In this document: piece after piece, positions 7,474 through 16,835 of the stretch
Layout: every line of letters starts with the position of its first letter
How positions within the stretch are numbered: the stretch's first letter is position 1
DNA from: Chloroflexota bacterium
GTDB taxonomy: Bacteria; Chloroflexota; Anaerolineae; B4-G1
Reading direction: 5' to 3'
Length of the DNA: 41,828 nt
Assembly: GCA_024232355.1 (NCBI GenBank)
Contig: JAAEPW010001155.1
Span: 1 to 41,828 of the forward strand
Notes under the pieces: generated by a model
Databases searched by the model: none
What the model was told of the DNA's origin: nothing
Seen by the model: the letters and a program-made list of their open reading frames with translations, nothing else
Position numbers and translations under genes: made by a program

Positions 7474-8265
7474 TCAAACAATCAGTTTTTCCTTCAACTG
7501 ATCGTTCGGCCGCGGATAAAAAGGTCCCCCGCGAAACTTGTCTGTATAGATCGCGTGCTCCGGACATAGATTGTAACATCTCCAACATCCGTAACACTTG
7601 TCCATATCGAAAACCGGCTTGGGCTCCAGCCGAATCGCCTCATACGGACATTGCTTCTCACACACCCCACATTCCGTGCACAACGACTCGTCGACGTATT
7701 TTTCTCCCATATCCTCCCGCGCCCTGGTGCGCGGAAACACGGGCAGTATGCTGTTCACCAGCCCAATACGTACCTTTTGACGATTGATCTCTTGGCCTTC
7801 CTTTATACTCGTGAGAAGCTGTTCCAACTCGGATATGAACGTGTCAAAACTCTGCAATTGCTTTTCGTTTGGTGCATCCTCAGCACCCCTTCCCCCAGCG
7901 ATCATTGGAGGATAACACTCTGGCGTTTTCAGCGAATGGCCGGCTATTACATTGAACCCCTTTGCCGCCACTGACCTTTCCAGGACACGCAACGTTTTTC
8001 CACTAAGGGCTCCATACGTGTTAAAGACGAACGCTCGTTTATCTTGTTGCTGTACTAGTCCCTCAATGAACGTCTGGAACAAGTAAGGAGGCCCCCAAAA
8101 GTCTGTGAATGTGGCAAAACCGACAACGTCATATGGGGCTAGATCAACGTCCTTTTCTTTGACCACATCGACGAGATCAAATAGGGTTTGGCTCTTTTCT
8201 GCAATGTATCTGCAAGCCAGCTTTGTGTTCCCAGAACCTGAATAGTAACAAATGACTCCCTTCAT
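7474..8265 (-). CDS. EFR1-family flavodoxin-ferredoxin fusion protein
   Basis: Electron carrier of 263 aa joining an N-terminal flavodoxin-like domain to a C-terminal two-cluster ferredoxin. The phosphate-binding loop YSGSGNTK starts at residue 8. Eight ferredoxin cysteines are present in two CxxCxxCxxxC groups: Cys196, 199, 202, 206 and Cys224, 227, 230, 234, each expected to hold a [4Fe-4S] cluster. GGAGG precedes the ATG. It is cytoplasmic, with no membrane segment. It lies upstream of a flavin protein and a radical SAM enzyme on the same strand, and radical SAM chemistry needs a low-potential one-electron donor, so this protein is a natural candidate for that job. This is inferred from context. 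Confidence 0.9.
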   Translation of the reverse strand: MKGVICYYSGSGNTKLACRYIAEKSQTLFDLVDVVKEKDVDLAPYDVVGFATFTDFWGPPYLFQTFIEGLVQQQDKRAFVFNTYGALSGKTLRVLERSVAAKGFNVIAGHSLKTPECYPPMIAGGRGAEDAPNEKQLQSFDTFISELEQLLTSIKEGQEINRQKVRIGLVNSILPVFPRTRAREDMGEKYVDESLCTECGVCEKQCPYEAIRLEPKPVFDMDKCYGCWRCYNLCPEHAIYTDKFRGGPFYPRPNDQLKEKLIV

Positions 8266-8278
8266 TTCTTATCCTCCT

Positions 8279-8842
8279 TCAATCATTGCTCTTTTTGCTT
8301 TCTCCATTACTCACATTTGCCCATACAATGAATCCCACGATCGATACCCAGATCGCGCATAATCCCGACACTGCCTGAATCCCCTCAACCCATTCCGGCA
8401 AAATCGAGTCGCCAAATGCAAGCTGAAAACCTTTTCCCACTAGTATGGGAACCGAACCGACGAGCCCCATCCATAGCAAGAATCCCAACACCATCGCCCT
8501 ACAGCTCCACCCCGATGCACTTGAATCAAACGTTACACCTATCCTCTCCCCCAAGGCATCTACCGCATCCTTGGCCTCTTTCAGTGCTATGTTCGTGTGT
8601 TGGCGATATACCTTGATTGCCTCGATTCGCTGTCCTTCTCGCAACAACTGCTCGATTTTCTCTACAACCTCTGGAGGGAGTGAGTCCTCTTGCGAGCCAT
8701 CTATCGTCAAGATCGACTCTCCCGATCCATCCGTCGCGATCCGAACTGTCGAATGGCAATAAGTACATTCAACTACATTGGCATTGTTCTCGATGCGCAA
8801 TGCGGCACCACAGTTGGGGCAATGTAATGATTCAGTACTCAT
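8279..8842 (-). CDS. zinc-ribbon membrane protein with an L7/L12 C-terminal-like segment
   Basis: Protein of 187 aa in three parts. Residues 8-30 form a zinc ribbon with two CxxC knuckles (CPNC and CTYC). Residues 57-96 resemble the C-terminal domain of ribosomal protein L7/L12 in the pattern KIEQLLREGQRIEAIKVYR followed by ALKEAKDAVDAL; small membrane proteins with this domain are found in many bacteria. Two transmembrane segments follow at about 112-135 and 152-173. GAGGAC lies upstream of the ATG. It is 13 nt upstream of the EFR1-type gene, so the two are likely one operon. No function is known to me; the ribbon and L7/L12 module suggest protein or nucleic-acid contacts at the membrane. 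Confidence 0.75.
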   Translation of the reverse strand: MSTESLHCPNCGAALRIENNANVVECTYCHSTVRIATDGSGESILTIDGSQEDSLPPEVVEKIEQLLREGQRIEAIKVYRQHTNIALKEAKDAVDALGERIGVTFDSSASGWSCRAMVLGFLLWMGLVGSVPILVGKGFQLAFGDSILPEWVEGIQAVSGLCAIWVSIVGFIVWANVSNGESKKSND

Positions 8843-8863
8843 CTGGTTTGTCCTCGTGTTGGA

Positions 8864-9304
8864 TCAAATATCTAACTCGGCGTTCGGGAAAAAGGTCTCG
8901 TCAGCCTGCTGCCACTGGACCTCTGGGGCCATTTCTCGCAAGAAATCAATGGCCTCTGTCAGGCTTGAGACGTTCTTGAGCCGCAATTGTCCATCTTTTT
9001 CGACGGGCAGGTCCGACGTATCTAGCGCAAGGCTCTCTGGTTTTACCACCACAACCCAGCGCAACAAGGGATGACTCATATAGGGAACCATCTGCTTCAT
9101 CTGATCCAGACTGACCAGTGAGGGCGAGTTTACCACACGATTGTCAATGAGGATATGAAACTCGTTTTCAATGTTACCCACAAGCTCTTGGCCTTTTTGA
9201 ATGACCCCCATAAAATCGTCTTGCGTGACATCAGAATGAAAATGTGTAAGCCCTGCGATTTGATTGGGGATAAACCAATCCAATTTGAAATTTGATTGTC
9301 GCAT
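8864..9304 (-). CDS. conserved hypothetical protein, possible SpoIIAA/STAS-like fold
   Basis: Soluble protein of about 146 aa that I do not recognise by name. It reads as alternating strands and helices: a short strand ending ITHF-like (GLTHFHSDVT), a helix with GVIQKGQELV, the strand FHILIDNRVV, a helix, the strand LRWVVVVKP and a C-terminal helix with SLTEAIDFLREMAPE. The order resembles small SpoIIAA-like single-domain proteins common in Chloroflexota. The start at 9304 has AAGGAG six nt upstream; an in-frame start at 9340 would bury that site. It is 21 nt upstream of the zinc-ribbon gene. No catalytic motif is seen. Confidence 0.65.
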   Translation of the reverse strand: MRQSNFKLDWFIPNQIAGLTHFHSDVTQDDFMGVIQKGQELVGNIENEFHILIDNRVVNSPSLVSLDQMKQMVPYMSHPLLRWVVVVKPESLALDTSDLPVEKDGQLRLKNVSSLTEAIDFLREMAPEVQWQQADETFFPNAELDI

Positions 9305-9397
9305 TTTATACTCCTTGACCAACAATGTCATGTCTTGCAATGAAAATTACAACCTCCCCAGATGCGAAACGGAAAAGTCGCTCGCACGTGGGCGTGC

Positions 9398-9774
9398 TCA
9401 CCCCTCTTCTTGTTGACCTATTCTCCAAAAAGCAATTAGAAACAAGATACCAAATATCGCATCCCCGATGGCGGCGCCAAGCCATGGAGCAGCAACACGC
9501 TGGCGCATATAGAGCCAAGGAATAGTGATCGCCACCGTGGCCTTTTCCAGAAACGCCGGCAACATCATGAGACGATATCGAGCAGGATCCGTAGACAGGA
9601 ACAAAAACAAAACTTGCCAAGTCAACGTAACCCCAACAAACCCATAAAAGAATTCAGGATGCGTGATAGCAGGAGCATAGATTGAAAGAGCAATGTTTCG
9701 GCGAAATACATGGGGCCAATAACTACGATCCCCTAAAGCCCTGCAACACGAAAGACCCATTTAGCAAATTTCAT
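9398..9774 (-). pseudogene. broken small membrane protein gene (nonsense codon plus frameshift)
   Basis: The natural start is an ATG at 9774 with GAGAGGG upstream, giving MKFAKWVFRVAGL and then an in-frame TAG at 9733-9735. Past the stop the same frame continues sensibly (GIVVIGPMYFAETLL), and then the reading must shift by one base, near 9690, to reach APAITHPEFFYGFVGV and three hydrophobic helices (about FVGVTLTWQVLFLFL, ATVAITIPWLYM and DAIFGILFLIAFW). Joined, this matches from memory a common ~130-140-aa membrane protein of Chloroflexota and Bacteroidota in which an N-terminal helix leads into a HPEFFYGF segment. Two separate lesions make a decayed gene more likely than one sequencing error. 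The open 120-codon frame at 9398-9760 is only its tail. Confidence 0.7.
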
Positions 9775-9843
9775 CTATCACCCTCTCACTGATCAGAAAT
9801 ATTCGACAGCAATGTTTAGTGTTCCCGCTGGTATCAGAATTGG

Positions 9844-10314
9844 TCACTTGATTACACACAGCGCCTGTCGTATCTCACCCAAGTGATAAGCCGTATGCGC
9901 CAAAATACCCAGGGAAGCACCAATATCATCCTCCCCTTCCCAAGCGTCGAGGTCCTTTATCACCGTCAATACACTCTCGTAGGTCTCTCCGAGTCGCTCC
10001 TTGAGCGCTTGCCATTCCTCAGGCGTAACCTCTTTCAGTTGCCAGCTTTCTTCCCAGTTTATTTTGCCAACCTCTTTTTTCTCTATAACGTCTCCGAGCA
10101 CTCGCAGATAAAACCGGACGTGTTCTACTTGGGCCGCAATGCTAGCACACTTCGCCGATACTGGGCGGGAGGCTTCTTCAGCCGAGATCGTTTCTAGCGT
10201 CTCGAAAAACGATGTACCCCGGTCAAGATAAATGCCTTGAACAGTGTTGAATGTTTCGTCGAGCAAATCAAAAAGTTCTTGCTTGAAGCAATCAACCGGA
10301 ATCTGTTTGGACAT
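9844..10314 (-). CDS. DinB-fold family protein
   Basis: Four-helix-bundle protein of 156 aa in the DinB/YfiT-like superfamily, many of which are metal-binding thiol transferases or of unknown function. Candidate metal ligands are His65 in AQVEHVRFYL and His140 and His144 in LAHTAYHLGEIRQAL, the usual three-His arrangement. AAGGAG lies upstream of the ATG. It is a single-gene unit: a broken gene follows it and a strong inverted repeat lies upstream. The specific reaction cannot be read from the sequence. Confidence 0.85.
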   Translation of the reverse strand: MSKQIPVDCFKQELFDLLDETFNTVQGIYLDRGTSFFETLETISAEEASRPVSAKCASIAAQVEHVRFYLRVLGDVIEKKEVGKINWEESWQLKEVTPEEWQALKERLGETYESVLTVIKDLDAWEGEDDIGASLGILAHTAYHLGEIRQALCVIK

Positions 10315-10354
10315 GTCTTCTCCTTACATTGAATGCAACTGGAACTTGGATTGT

Positions 10355-10397
10355 AACAAGCGCTTTAGCGCCATAAAAGCACGCTAAAGCGCTTGTT
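10355..10397. repeat. perfect 16-bp inverted repeat (REP-like hairpin)
   Basis: AACAAGCGCTTTAGCG at 10355-10370 is exactly mirrored at 10382-10397 around an 11-nt loop. It lies between the stop of the DUF4438 gene and the DinB gene. It has no T-run on the minus strand, so it is more likely a REP-type or mRNA-stabilising hairpin than a classical terminator. Confidence 0.7.
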
Positions 10398-10428
10398 GCG
10401 AACCTTTTGCCAACTTGTTAGAAAAACA

Positions 10429-11322
10429 TCATTCTGTTTTCGCGGCTGTCCCGATTTTCAAAAGATCCGCGATGTTGGCTTGGGGATCAAGCACCGGTTT
10501 TATCAGTGAAGTCTTGCAGGTCATTATCGTGGTGACCCCGGGGCCATGTCCGGCGAGCAAACAATCGCTGTGCACCACTATGCCGATGGTGACCGCACCC
10601 TGTCGATAGGCGCGTCCATATCTGTTGTCGTGATCCATCAAGGCTACGAAATCTCCAAACCTGATCTTGTCAAGTTTGTATTTTTCGACGGATTCCGGAT
10701 CGCTGGTTACGATATCATAATCACCTTTGGACACGTTGGTTGATCCGATACCTGAGCCCATACAGGCCGCCGGCACAATGGTAGTCACCGGAACCTCTAG
10801 TTTCGTCTCGCCAGATTTTTTGATTTTCATCTTTTTTAACAACTTGGGGTCAAGATTGTAGAGCACAATATCGGCGTAATCAATCAACCGTAGCCCTTGG
10901 CCTTTGGCAGAAATCATGATTTTATCGTTATAGGTGAGCTTTTTCTTTACTTTGCGGGGAAAATCAACAATGACGTGCTCTGATCCCCCGTGATGGCCGA
11001 TGACGTAACCGGTCGCTCCTTTGGCCTTGCCAGAGATGACTTTGGCCTTGTTGCCCACGCACGAATATATTTGAAGCGACACATTCGGATGTTCGAATGG
11101 TTTCATTGTATTGGCAGTGCAGCTCACACCAGGCTCGACGTGATCTCCGGCCCACCCAGACGCGGGGTCGCCCACCTGAATGTTCATCGTGATGCCGCCA
11201 ATCCCAGGAAGTATAAAGGGAGTTCCATGATGGTCCACGTTCCAGTTGCCCCTTGTCTTGGGAGGTCCCGGTTGGCATTGCAATAGAAATTCTACGATGT
11301 TTTTTTCATTTGTCTGTAACAT
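10429..11322 (-). CDS. DUF4438 domain-containing protein
   Basis: Cytoplasmic protein of 297 aa that covers the whole DUF4438 family length. Recognisable blocks are the N-terminal [16 protein letters not shown] segment, a Gly/His-rich [18 protein letters not shown] region near the middle, [11 protein letters not shown], and the C-terminal [26 protein letters not shown] stretch. His and Asp residues in the last block look like an active or metal site, but the family has no established function that I know. AAAGGAG lies 5-6 nt upstream of the ATG. A hairpin repeat follows the stop; the Ogt gene lies upstream on the same strand, 71 nt away. Confidence 0.85.
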   Translation of the reverse strand: MLQTNEKNIVEFLLQCQPGPPKTRGNWNVDHHGTPFILPGIGGITMNIQVGDPASGWAGDHVEPGVSCTANTMKPFEHPNVSLQIYSCVGNKAKVISGKAKGATGYVIGHHGGSEHVIVDFPRKVKKKLTYNDKIMISAKGQGLRLIDYADIVLYNLDPKLLKKMKIKKSGETKLEVPVTTIVPAACMGSGIGSTNVSKGDYDIVTSDPESVEKYKLDKIRFGDFVALMDHDNRYGRAYRQGAVTIGIVVHSDCLLAGHGPGVTTIMTCKTSLIKPVLDPQANIADLLKIGTAAKTE

Positions 11323-11393
11323 TTTTTCTCCTTTAGAAAAATTTTGATCTCAATCCTGCAACTTGCTGATTGTTTGACAAAAAAGCCGTTCAA

Positions 11394-11900
11394 CTACAAT
11401 AATAGTCCCCCTTCGTGTTTCAGGAGCCATTCCTTCCGCCATAGCCCGCCGCCATAGCCTGTCAGACTTTTATCACTGCCGATAATTCGATGGCACGGCA
11501 CAATGATCGAAATCGGATTCTGCCCGTTGGCAGCTCCAACGGCTCGCACTGCACGAGGTCTATCGATGCCGTCTGCAATCTCCTGATAGGAAGCAGTGCT
11601 CCCAAAGGGAATTGTCAACAACTGCTGCCATACCAACCGTTGGAACTCTGTGCCTTGCAGAACCATAGGCAGGTCAAACATACGTCGGGTTCCGTCAAAA
11701 TACGCGGTCACCTGATCCATCCCCTCTTTTACGATGGCATTCAAGGCAACCTCGTAGCGACGTTGTTCGACAAAATAGAGAGAAGCGATCCCTTCAGACG
11801 TGCCACCGATTTCGACCAGTCCGAGGGGTGATTCATAGTATCCGACAAAGGGCTGCGGCTTGGATGGTTCAAGTTTTGCGTCAATAGTCGTTATCTGCAT
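11394..11900 (-). CDS. ogt: methylated-DNA--[protein]-cysteine S-methyltransferase
   Basis: Suicide DNA-repair protein of 168 aa that moves the methyl group from O6-methylguanine to its own cysteine. The acceptor Cys136 is in the signature PCHRI (135-139). The DNA-binding helix-turn-helix runs from SYQEIADGI through RAVRAVGAANGQNP, with the arginine finger in RAVRAVG, and the C-terminus has the GYGGGLWRKEWLLKHE segment of this family. The start at 11900 is preferred: an upstream in-frame start at 11942 would add 14 residues lying within the RidA gene. Only a weak AAAGG lies upstream. The gene starts 10 nt after the RidA stop, so the two are likely cotranscribed. Confidence 0.93.
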   Translation of the reverse strand: MQITTIDAKLEPSKPQPFVGYYESPLGLVEIGGTSEGIASLYFVEQRRYEVALNAIVKEGMDQVTAYFDGTRRMFDLPMVLQGTEFQRLVWQQLLTIPFGSTASYQEIADGIDRPRAVRAVGAANGQNPISIIVPCHRIIGSDKSLTGYGGGLWRKEWLLKHEGGLLL

Positions 11901-11910
11901 CTGGATACCT

Positions 11911-12303
11911 TTATTCCGCGGCTGCGTCCCGAAACTCGGCAATACACTCGATCTCTACCAGAGCATCTAGCGGATTTTGCTTAACCGATATGGTAGTCCG
12001 GGCAGGCCGGTGTTCCCCAAACATTCGCGCATAGACCTGGTTCATCCCAGGAAAATCATCCATATCTTTGAGAAAAACCGTCGTCTTGACCACGTTTTTC
12101 AACGACAGCCCCACCCCTTCCAGAACTAGGGTCAGATTCTTTAAAGCTCGCTCAGTTTGTTGCTCGATATCTGTCCCGACCAATTCCATTGTGTCAGGAT
12201 CCAATGGGGTCTGGCCTGAACAGAAAACCAGGTTCCCTGTTTTGATCGCATGACAATACGGTCCAATTGCTTGTGGTGCTCCGGTGATATTTTGAATTTG
12301 CAT
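11911..12303 (-). CDS. ridA: RidA-family reactive imine/enamine deaminase
   Basis: Trimeric YjgF/YER057c/UK114-family protein that hydrolyses reactive 2-aminoacrylate-type imines. The sequence has GPYCHAIKTGNLVFCSGQ near the start, the conserved Arg102 in RPARTTI and the C-terminal VEIECIA strand with the active-site Glu. It is 130 aa, normal for the family. The start at 12303 is preceded by GGAGG at 4-5 nt; the in-frame start at 12375 would add residues unlike the family. It leads an operon with ogt. The family is certain; whether it is the housekeeping RidA or a side paralogue is less so. Confidence 0.9.
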   Translation of the reverse strand: MQIQNITGAPQAIGPYCHAIKTGNLVFCSGQTPLDPDTMELVGTDIEQQTERALKNLTLVLEGVGLSLKNVVKTTVFLKDMDDFPGMNQVYARMFGEHRPARTTISVKQNPLDALVEIECIAEFRDAAAE

Positions 12304-12352
12304 CTTTTCCTCCGCTTGGATATCGTTCAAAAATAACTTGGTATTTTGACAT

Positions 12353-12405
12353 GTGTTTTCCGAGTGAAATTGCAAAAACCGACAACGTTGTTTCTGAACA
12401 ACGCC
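12353..12405. repeat. dispersed ~53-bp repeat with GTTGTT hairpin, copy 1
   Basis: Read on the minus strand this begins right after the kinase stop TAA with GGCGTTGTTCAGAAACAACG, then TCGGTTTTTGCAATTTCAC. It matches the sequence at 23572-23626 over its whole length and the 23-bp core at 25059-25081. GTTGTT and AACAAC pair around a short loop and a T5 run follows, so it can also act as a terminator. Confidence 0.7.
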
Positions 12406-15400
12406 TTACTCTTCAGATAACGCTTTTGCTATCGATTGTGCCAGTCGTTCCAGACTGGGGGGTTTGAGCAACCAGTCTCTCAACCCTTTTACTCGTAAAG
12501 CCTTTTGTTCCCTCTCCAATGGGTGACCAGACAACAAGACCACCGGCACAGCCAACCCCTTTTGGCTCAACGCATCGAGCAATGCGATACCGCCCATCTC
12601 TGGCATAATTACATCGCTCAACACCAGCGAAATATCGTCGCGCTCTTTTACAATCGCCAATGCCTCTTGGCCATTCTTTGCCTCTAATACCTGATAATTC
12701 AACGACTCTAGACTCTCTGCTAGTGCTTGCCGTACCACCATCTCATCCTCTACCACCAGGATACACTCTCCCTGTCCCTCGGGCAAGTCTAGCCAACTCG
12801 GCTCAACATCAGTGACTGGTTCCTCAATCACCGACAGCGCCGGGAAATAGATAGTAAAAGTTGTCCCTTGGCCTATCTGGGTATCCACGTTGATGCGCCC
12901 TTGGTGCTGTGCCACGATGCCGTATATCTGAGCCAGGCCCAATCCACTGCCCGCCGACGGCGCTTTGGTGGTAAAGAACGGCTCAAAAATATATGGCAAC
13001 ACATCAGGCGGGATACCCGCTCCCGTGTCTGATACCGACAACTTGATCCACTCCCCGGTCTCCATCTCTGGCAACAATGGAGATTCTCCAGGCCTAACCT
13101 CTATTCGTCTCAACTCGGTGTGTAACTTTCCTCCATCCAGCATAGCGTCCCTCGCGTTGACCGCCAAGTTCGTCATAATCTGTCTCATACGCGTCGGATC
13201 CGCATTGATTATGTATTCATCTGGCCCAGAAGTCAAATCGATCTCGATATTTTCTGGCAAGGTGCGTTTCAATAATTTGATCTGTTCCTTCAAGAGAGAA
13301 GACATATCAAGCGGCTGCCGTTCCAGCACCGCACGCCGGCTAAAGTCGAGTATCTGTTGAATCAGTTGAGTCGCGTGTTGAGCCTGTTGATTGATGACCA
13401 CCATTCGCTCTCGAACCTGTGCGGGCACATCCTCAAACCGCATCGTCATCTCGGCATAGAGGACAATCGCGGCCATAATGTTGTTGAAATCGTGGGCGAT
13501 GCCGGCAGCCAGTTGGCCTACCGCGGCCAATCGCTCTTGTTGCATCATTTGTTTCTGAGTTGATTGCAGTTCCGCCAGTGTTCTCTCCAGGCGACGATTG
13601 CTTTCTTGTAACGCTTCCTCTGCCCGCACCCGTTCGACGATCTCGCGTTCCAATTCAGCAGTTCGCTCCTGAACCCGCTTTTCCACCTCTGCATACGCCT
13701 TTTCCAATGCCTGCGTTGCCTGCTTGCGCTCTTGCAAAAGCAAGGCTCCCTTTAGCGCACTGCTGATGTGGCCTCGTATGGTATCATAGATCGTCGCTTT
13801 TCGTGGGTCTGCCTCAAAGAGCGCAAAACCCAACGGGTCTTTTTGAAAGTACAAGGCCTCAAGCACCATACTGTATCGCTCACTACCGAGCAACAGATCA
13901 TCCGGCACCAGTTGGTGGGAGGGAAATCGTCGTCCATTGGGCTCTAAAGCGATACGTCCTTCTCTGTTATAAGCCATGATCAACCTGGACCATTCTGTCG
14001 GCGCTTTTGGATCCTCGTACAAAGAAAAATAGGCACCCTCGACGCTTATCCGTGGCAACTCGTCTACTGTTACATTCATCAACTCTGTTACGTCAAAGGT
14101 CGTGACCAGTGTTTGGTTGATCTCGTTCAAGATTACCGATTGCTCTAGCATTTGAATTCTTCGCTGTGCTTGGACTTGTTCAGCCGTCCATCCAATCAAC
14201 AGTCGAGCTTGATGCCAGAGATCCTCGGCGTAGGAAATCATTTCTCTATCAGAAAGATGGGGCAACACGTGGCGACGCAAGACAGAAAGCGCTCCCTGCC
14301 ACACATTTACACTACTCCCTACCTCTACCCCTCGCTGCACAATTCTCTCCAACTCGGAAAGAAAAGCTCCCGCCGACTCTTTTTTCACATCGGCCAAAAA
14401 GGCATCCAGCAATGACTCAATTCCCTCGGCCACAATGCCGATCGAAGTCGCCTCCACTGCCCGCACCATTTCAGAAAGAATATCCCCCCACCGATCAGCA
14501 AGAGCGGCGTCAAATGGATCGCCAGTATTTGCCTTTGTCGCCTGTTGCACAACCTGCGTCTCCATCAAGGTTGAACAGCCACACGACTGGCGCACCACAA
14601 TCCACGTGGGCATCATGATGCGCTGTGGTATTCTTTCACCCTCCAAGCGCATCATCAGCATCTCAGTCGCACGCCGAGCTTGTTCGTACGCAGACACCGG
14701 AACTGTCGTCAGCGATGGTGCAGAATACCACCCTTCCTCAACATTGTCAAAGCCGGTCACAGCCAAGTCGCCGGGTACATCGATTCCCCGCGCTTGCAGC
14801 GCATCGATCGCTACAAGCGCCTCGCTATCCCCGACAAAGGCGATCACTTCCACATCAGTCCCCGGTTGCAGCTTGCGCTGATCAAACAACAATCGAACAG
14901 CCTCTACACCCGTCCTGGGGTTAAAGTCACCCGGTGCGACCAAATTTGGATCAAAAGCAAGACCGTATTCGGCCAACACATCCACATAAGCACGATACCG
15001 TGCGTCGGCTTCCCGGTGTCCCTCCGGTCCACAAACAAAAGCGATACGCTGGTAGCCGTGAATCTCGACGAGGTGCACGATCATTTCGCGCATCCCCTGA
15101 TAATTGTCCAACAACACGCTGGGAATGCTCTCCATTGGCAGTGCAGCGTTAACCATCGGCAAGGGGTGGTATTGCTGGCAAAAGGTCTCCATCGTCTCAA
15201 TGTCCACATGCTGGCCCAACCCCCCACCCCAAATCACCAAACCATCTACATTTTCGGCATTCAGTAAATCGTACAGCACATTGGCCTGAGCAGTGTATGC
15301 AAAGTGCGAGCGCAGCGCCTCTCCAGCAACACAGAGCAAATTAACATTGTGCTTTCTGGTTACCTGATCCACGCCTGACCAAACATCCCACGCAGTCGAG

Positions 15401-15492
15401 TGCCCTGTGCTGCCAAGCAGCAACCCGATGGTCTGACGTCTATTTTGTGACTTGGCGTGCTCGTTCTTGAGTAACCCTTTATCGTCTGCCAT
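12406..15492 (-). CDS. hybrid sensor histidine kinase with LacI-type ligand-binding sensor and receiver domain
   Basis: Cytoplasmic sensor of 1028 aa without signal peptide or membrane segment. Domains in order: LacI/PurR-type periplasmic-binding-like domain (about 20-310) ending in RQSCGC, a helical linker (320-450), a GAF-like region (450-590), a coiled coil (590-655), HisKA with phospho-acceptor His667 in GIAHDFNN, HATPase (about 750-885) with [18 protein letters not shown] and GSGLGLA, and a receiver (909-1026) with Glu915/Asp916, phosphorylation site Asp960 in [11 protein letters not shown] and Lys1010. The sensor lacks the LacI DNA-binding headpiece, so a sugar-like ligand probably controls phosphorylation, not operator binding. 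The receiver is at its own C-terminus and no DNA-binding response regulator is next to it. A HEAT-repeat lipoprotein gene ends 3 nt upstream and should be cotranscribed. Confidence 0.92.
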   Translation of the reverse strand: MADDKGLLKNEHAKSQNRRQTIGLLLGSTGHSTAWDVWSGVDQVTRKHNVNLLCVAGEALRSHFAYTAQANVLYDLLNAENVDGLVIWGGGLGQHVDIETMETFCQQYHPLPMVNAALPMESIPSVLLDNYQGMREMIVHLVEIHGYQRIAFVCGPEGHREADARYRAYVDVLAEYGLAFDPNLVAPGDFNPRTGVEAVRLLFDQRKLQPGTDVEVIAFVGDSEALVAIDALQARGIDVPGDLAVTGFDNVEEGWYSAPSLTTVPVSAYEQARRATEMLMMRLEGERIPQRIMMPTWIVVRQSCGCSTLMETQVVQQATKANTGDPFDAALADRWGDILSEMVRAVEATSIGIVAEGIESLLDAFLADVKKESAGAFLSELERIVQRGVEVGSSVNVWQGALSVLRRHVLPHLSDREMISYAEDLWHQARLLIGWTAEQVQAQRRIQMLEQSVILNEINQTLVTTFDVTELMNVTVDELPRISVEGAYFSLYEDPKAPTEWSRLIMAYNREGRIALEPNGRRFPSHQLVPDDLLLGSERYSMVLEALYFQKDPLGFALFEADPRKATIYDTIRGHISSALKGALLLQERKQATQALEKAYAEVEKRVQERTAELEREIVERVRAEEALQESNRRLERTLAELQSTQKQMMQQERLAAVGQLAAGIAHDFNNIMAAIVLYAEMTMRFEDVPAQVRERMVVINQQAQHATQLIQQILDFSRRAVLERQPLDMSSLLKEQIKLLKRTLPENIEIDLTSGPDEYIINADPTRMRQIMTNLAVNARDAMLDGGKLHTELRRIEVRPGESPLLPEMETGEWIKLSVSDTGAGIPPDVLPYIFEPFFTTKAPSAGSGLGLAQIYGIVAQHQGRINVDTQIGQGTTFTIYFPALSVIEEPVTDVEPSWLDLPEGQGECILVVEDEMVVRQALAESLESLNYQVLEAKNGQEALAIVKERDDISLVLSDVIMPEMGGIALLDALSQKGLAVPVVLLSGHPLEREQKALRVKGLRDWLLKPPSLERLAQSIAKALSEE

Positions 15493-15495
15493 CTA

Positions 15496-16332
15496 TTACT
15501 GTGCCTCCCACCATGTCAACCAAGCGACAGCATCATCACCAAAATCTTGACCCGTTATGGCTGTCAGTGTCTTGGGAACACCTATGCATCTGTCAGAATC
15601 TCCATCGGCCAGGATTTGGGCGAGTGCAGGCACAGCATCCACGGCCTCTGCCCCGATGCTCTCCAGTGCCATGACGGCAGCTCGACACATATCCGCATCC
15701 TGATCTTTCAGCATCTGGATGAGAGTAGGGATGGCCTCCACTGCCTCTGAACCAATAGTCCCAAACACCTTGGCCGCAGCGCTACGCACACGGACGTCTT
15801 GATCCTTTATTGCCACGACAAGAACTTGAGGCCCCAAAGTTTGGGTCAAGCTATCGAGCAGAACAGTATCCCAAAGCATATCAATTGCAGGATCTATTAC
15901 GCTATATTCAGTTTTGACGGAGGTATTTTTCCCAACAGGCAAAACGAGTGTCGTTTGCCCCGGAATAGTAAAGGTCGCCTCAACCTCTACCAGGGCATGC
16001 TGTACATAATTTTCAGGACCGGGAGGAGGAGCAGCTGCCAAATCAACTGTATCGGTGGTCAGGGCAAGATTCAGGGTAGCATCACAAGGCTCACCCTGAT
16101 CCTCAACTCGCCAGTCCAACTCGTCCAGAATACGTCGAGCAGCTTTTATGGTGAGCCAAGAATACTCGTCGGGGTATTGCTCTGTTTCCAAACAGAGTGT
16201 CTGTACCGCCCCATCCATTGTCGTTCCCCCCGGTTCTGAGGTCTGCACAATGGATGGCGCAGACGTGCGCGCGCACGCGCTAGTCCCACCCGCGAGCATT
16301 GTACAAGCAAGCAAGATAACGATTCGTTTCAT
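15496..16332 (-). CDS. HEAT-repeat lipoprotein
   Basis: Exported protein of 278 aa. The N-terminus is a clear signal sequence (MKRIVILLACTMLAGG) ending in TSAC, with Cys20 as likely lipidation site. A central region with mixed strands of unknown family (about 60-160) is followed by two HEAT/PBS-type repeats (about 170-245), recognisable by A-I-P-T-L-I-Q-M-L-K-D and A-V-P-A-L-A-Q-I-L-A-D units, and a Trp-rich end AVAWLTWWEAQ. The start at 16332 has GAGG six nt upstream; longer in-frame starts to 16440 would bury the signal peptide. It is 3 nt upstream of the hybrid histidine kinase gene, suggesting that it works with or reports to that sensor, although the kinase looks cytoplasmic. Confidence 0.8.
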   Translation of the reverse strand: MKRIVILLACTMLAGGTSACARTSAPSIVQTSEPGGTTMDGAVQTLCLETEQYPDEYSWLTIKAARRILDELDWRVEDQGEPCDATLNLALTTDTVDLAAAPPPGPENYVQHALVEVEATFTIPGQTTLVLPVGKNTSVKTEYSVIDPAIDMLWDTVLLDSLTQTLGPQVLVVAIKDQDVRVRSAAAKVFGTIGSEAVEAIPTLIQMLKDQDADMCRAAVMALESIGAEAVDAVPALAQILADGDSDRCIGVPKTLTAITGQDFGDDAVAWLTWWEAQ

Positions 16333-16399
16333 TGTGTACCTCATTCGTGTAAAATCCGCTTTCCCTCCATTGGGAAACATCGCCTTCAAATTATGGTGA

Positions 16400-16828
16400 T
16401 CAAGCGATCTTATCACGCGTGTCCCTTCCATTCCTCGCACAAACTACACAATGAACAATAACCGCACCAAGCACACCGATCGCTGTCGCCACAATATCGT
16501 TGATATCGAATGGATATCCCCAAACAACGAGTTGCACGGTTTCCCACACCAGCAGCCCCGTGAACGTCAACACTGCCATTCCGGCAAAGAGCCTGTTCAA
16601 GTTCCACCGCTTGATCCGTAAAATGAGCAATGTCCACATCATACCCGCAAAGGGAAGCGCCAAGCCAGCCCCAAAGTTTGGAAGCACCCCAAGTACCAAT
16701 ACAGCTATTGGATTCGTGTTGGTCAGAAACGAGCGGGCAAGGCGCGTCGCAATCACCAATCCGATGCCGATCAGACTAACAATCGCCATCCAACGACTAT
16801 ATTTGGGAGAAAACAGATCAGCATCCAT
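16400..16828 (-). CDS. VanZ-like membrane protein
   Basis: Small membrane protein of 142 aa with four predicted helices at about 14-32, 42-72, 80-98 and 112-130. The segment LVWETVQLVVWGYPFDINDIVATAIGVLGA matches the VanZ-like pattern, with Glu in the third helix and an Asp-x-Asn-Asp-Ile before the fourth. VanZ relatives affect envelope-directed drug tolerance, but most homologues have no tested function. It is 7 nt downstream of the phosphotransferase gene, in the same minus-strand run, and 67 nt upstream of the HEAT lipoprotein. Confidence 0.75.
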   Translation of the reverse strand: MDADLFSPKYSRWMAIVSLIGIGLVIATRLARSFLTNTNPIAVLVLGVLPNFGAGLALPFAGMMWTLLILRIKRWNLNRLFAGMAVLTFTGLLVWETVQLVVWGYPFDINDIVATAIGVLGAVIVHCVVCARNGRDTRDKIA

Positions 16829-16835
16829 ATACTGC

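Noticed and set aside
9398..9760. A complete 120-aa membrane protein starting at 9760
   Set aside because: That start has no ribosome-binding site and its first residues are out of frame relative to the family; the real start is at 9774 in another frame.
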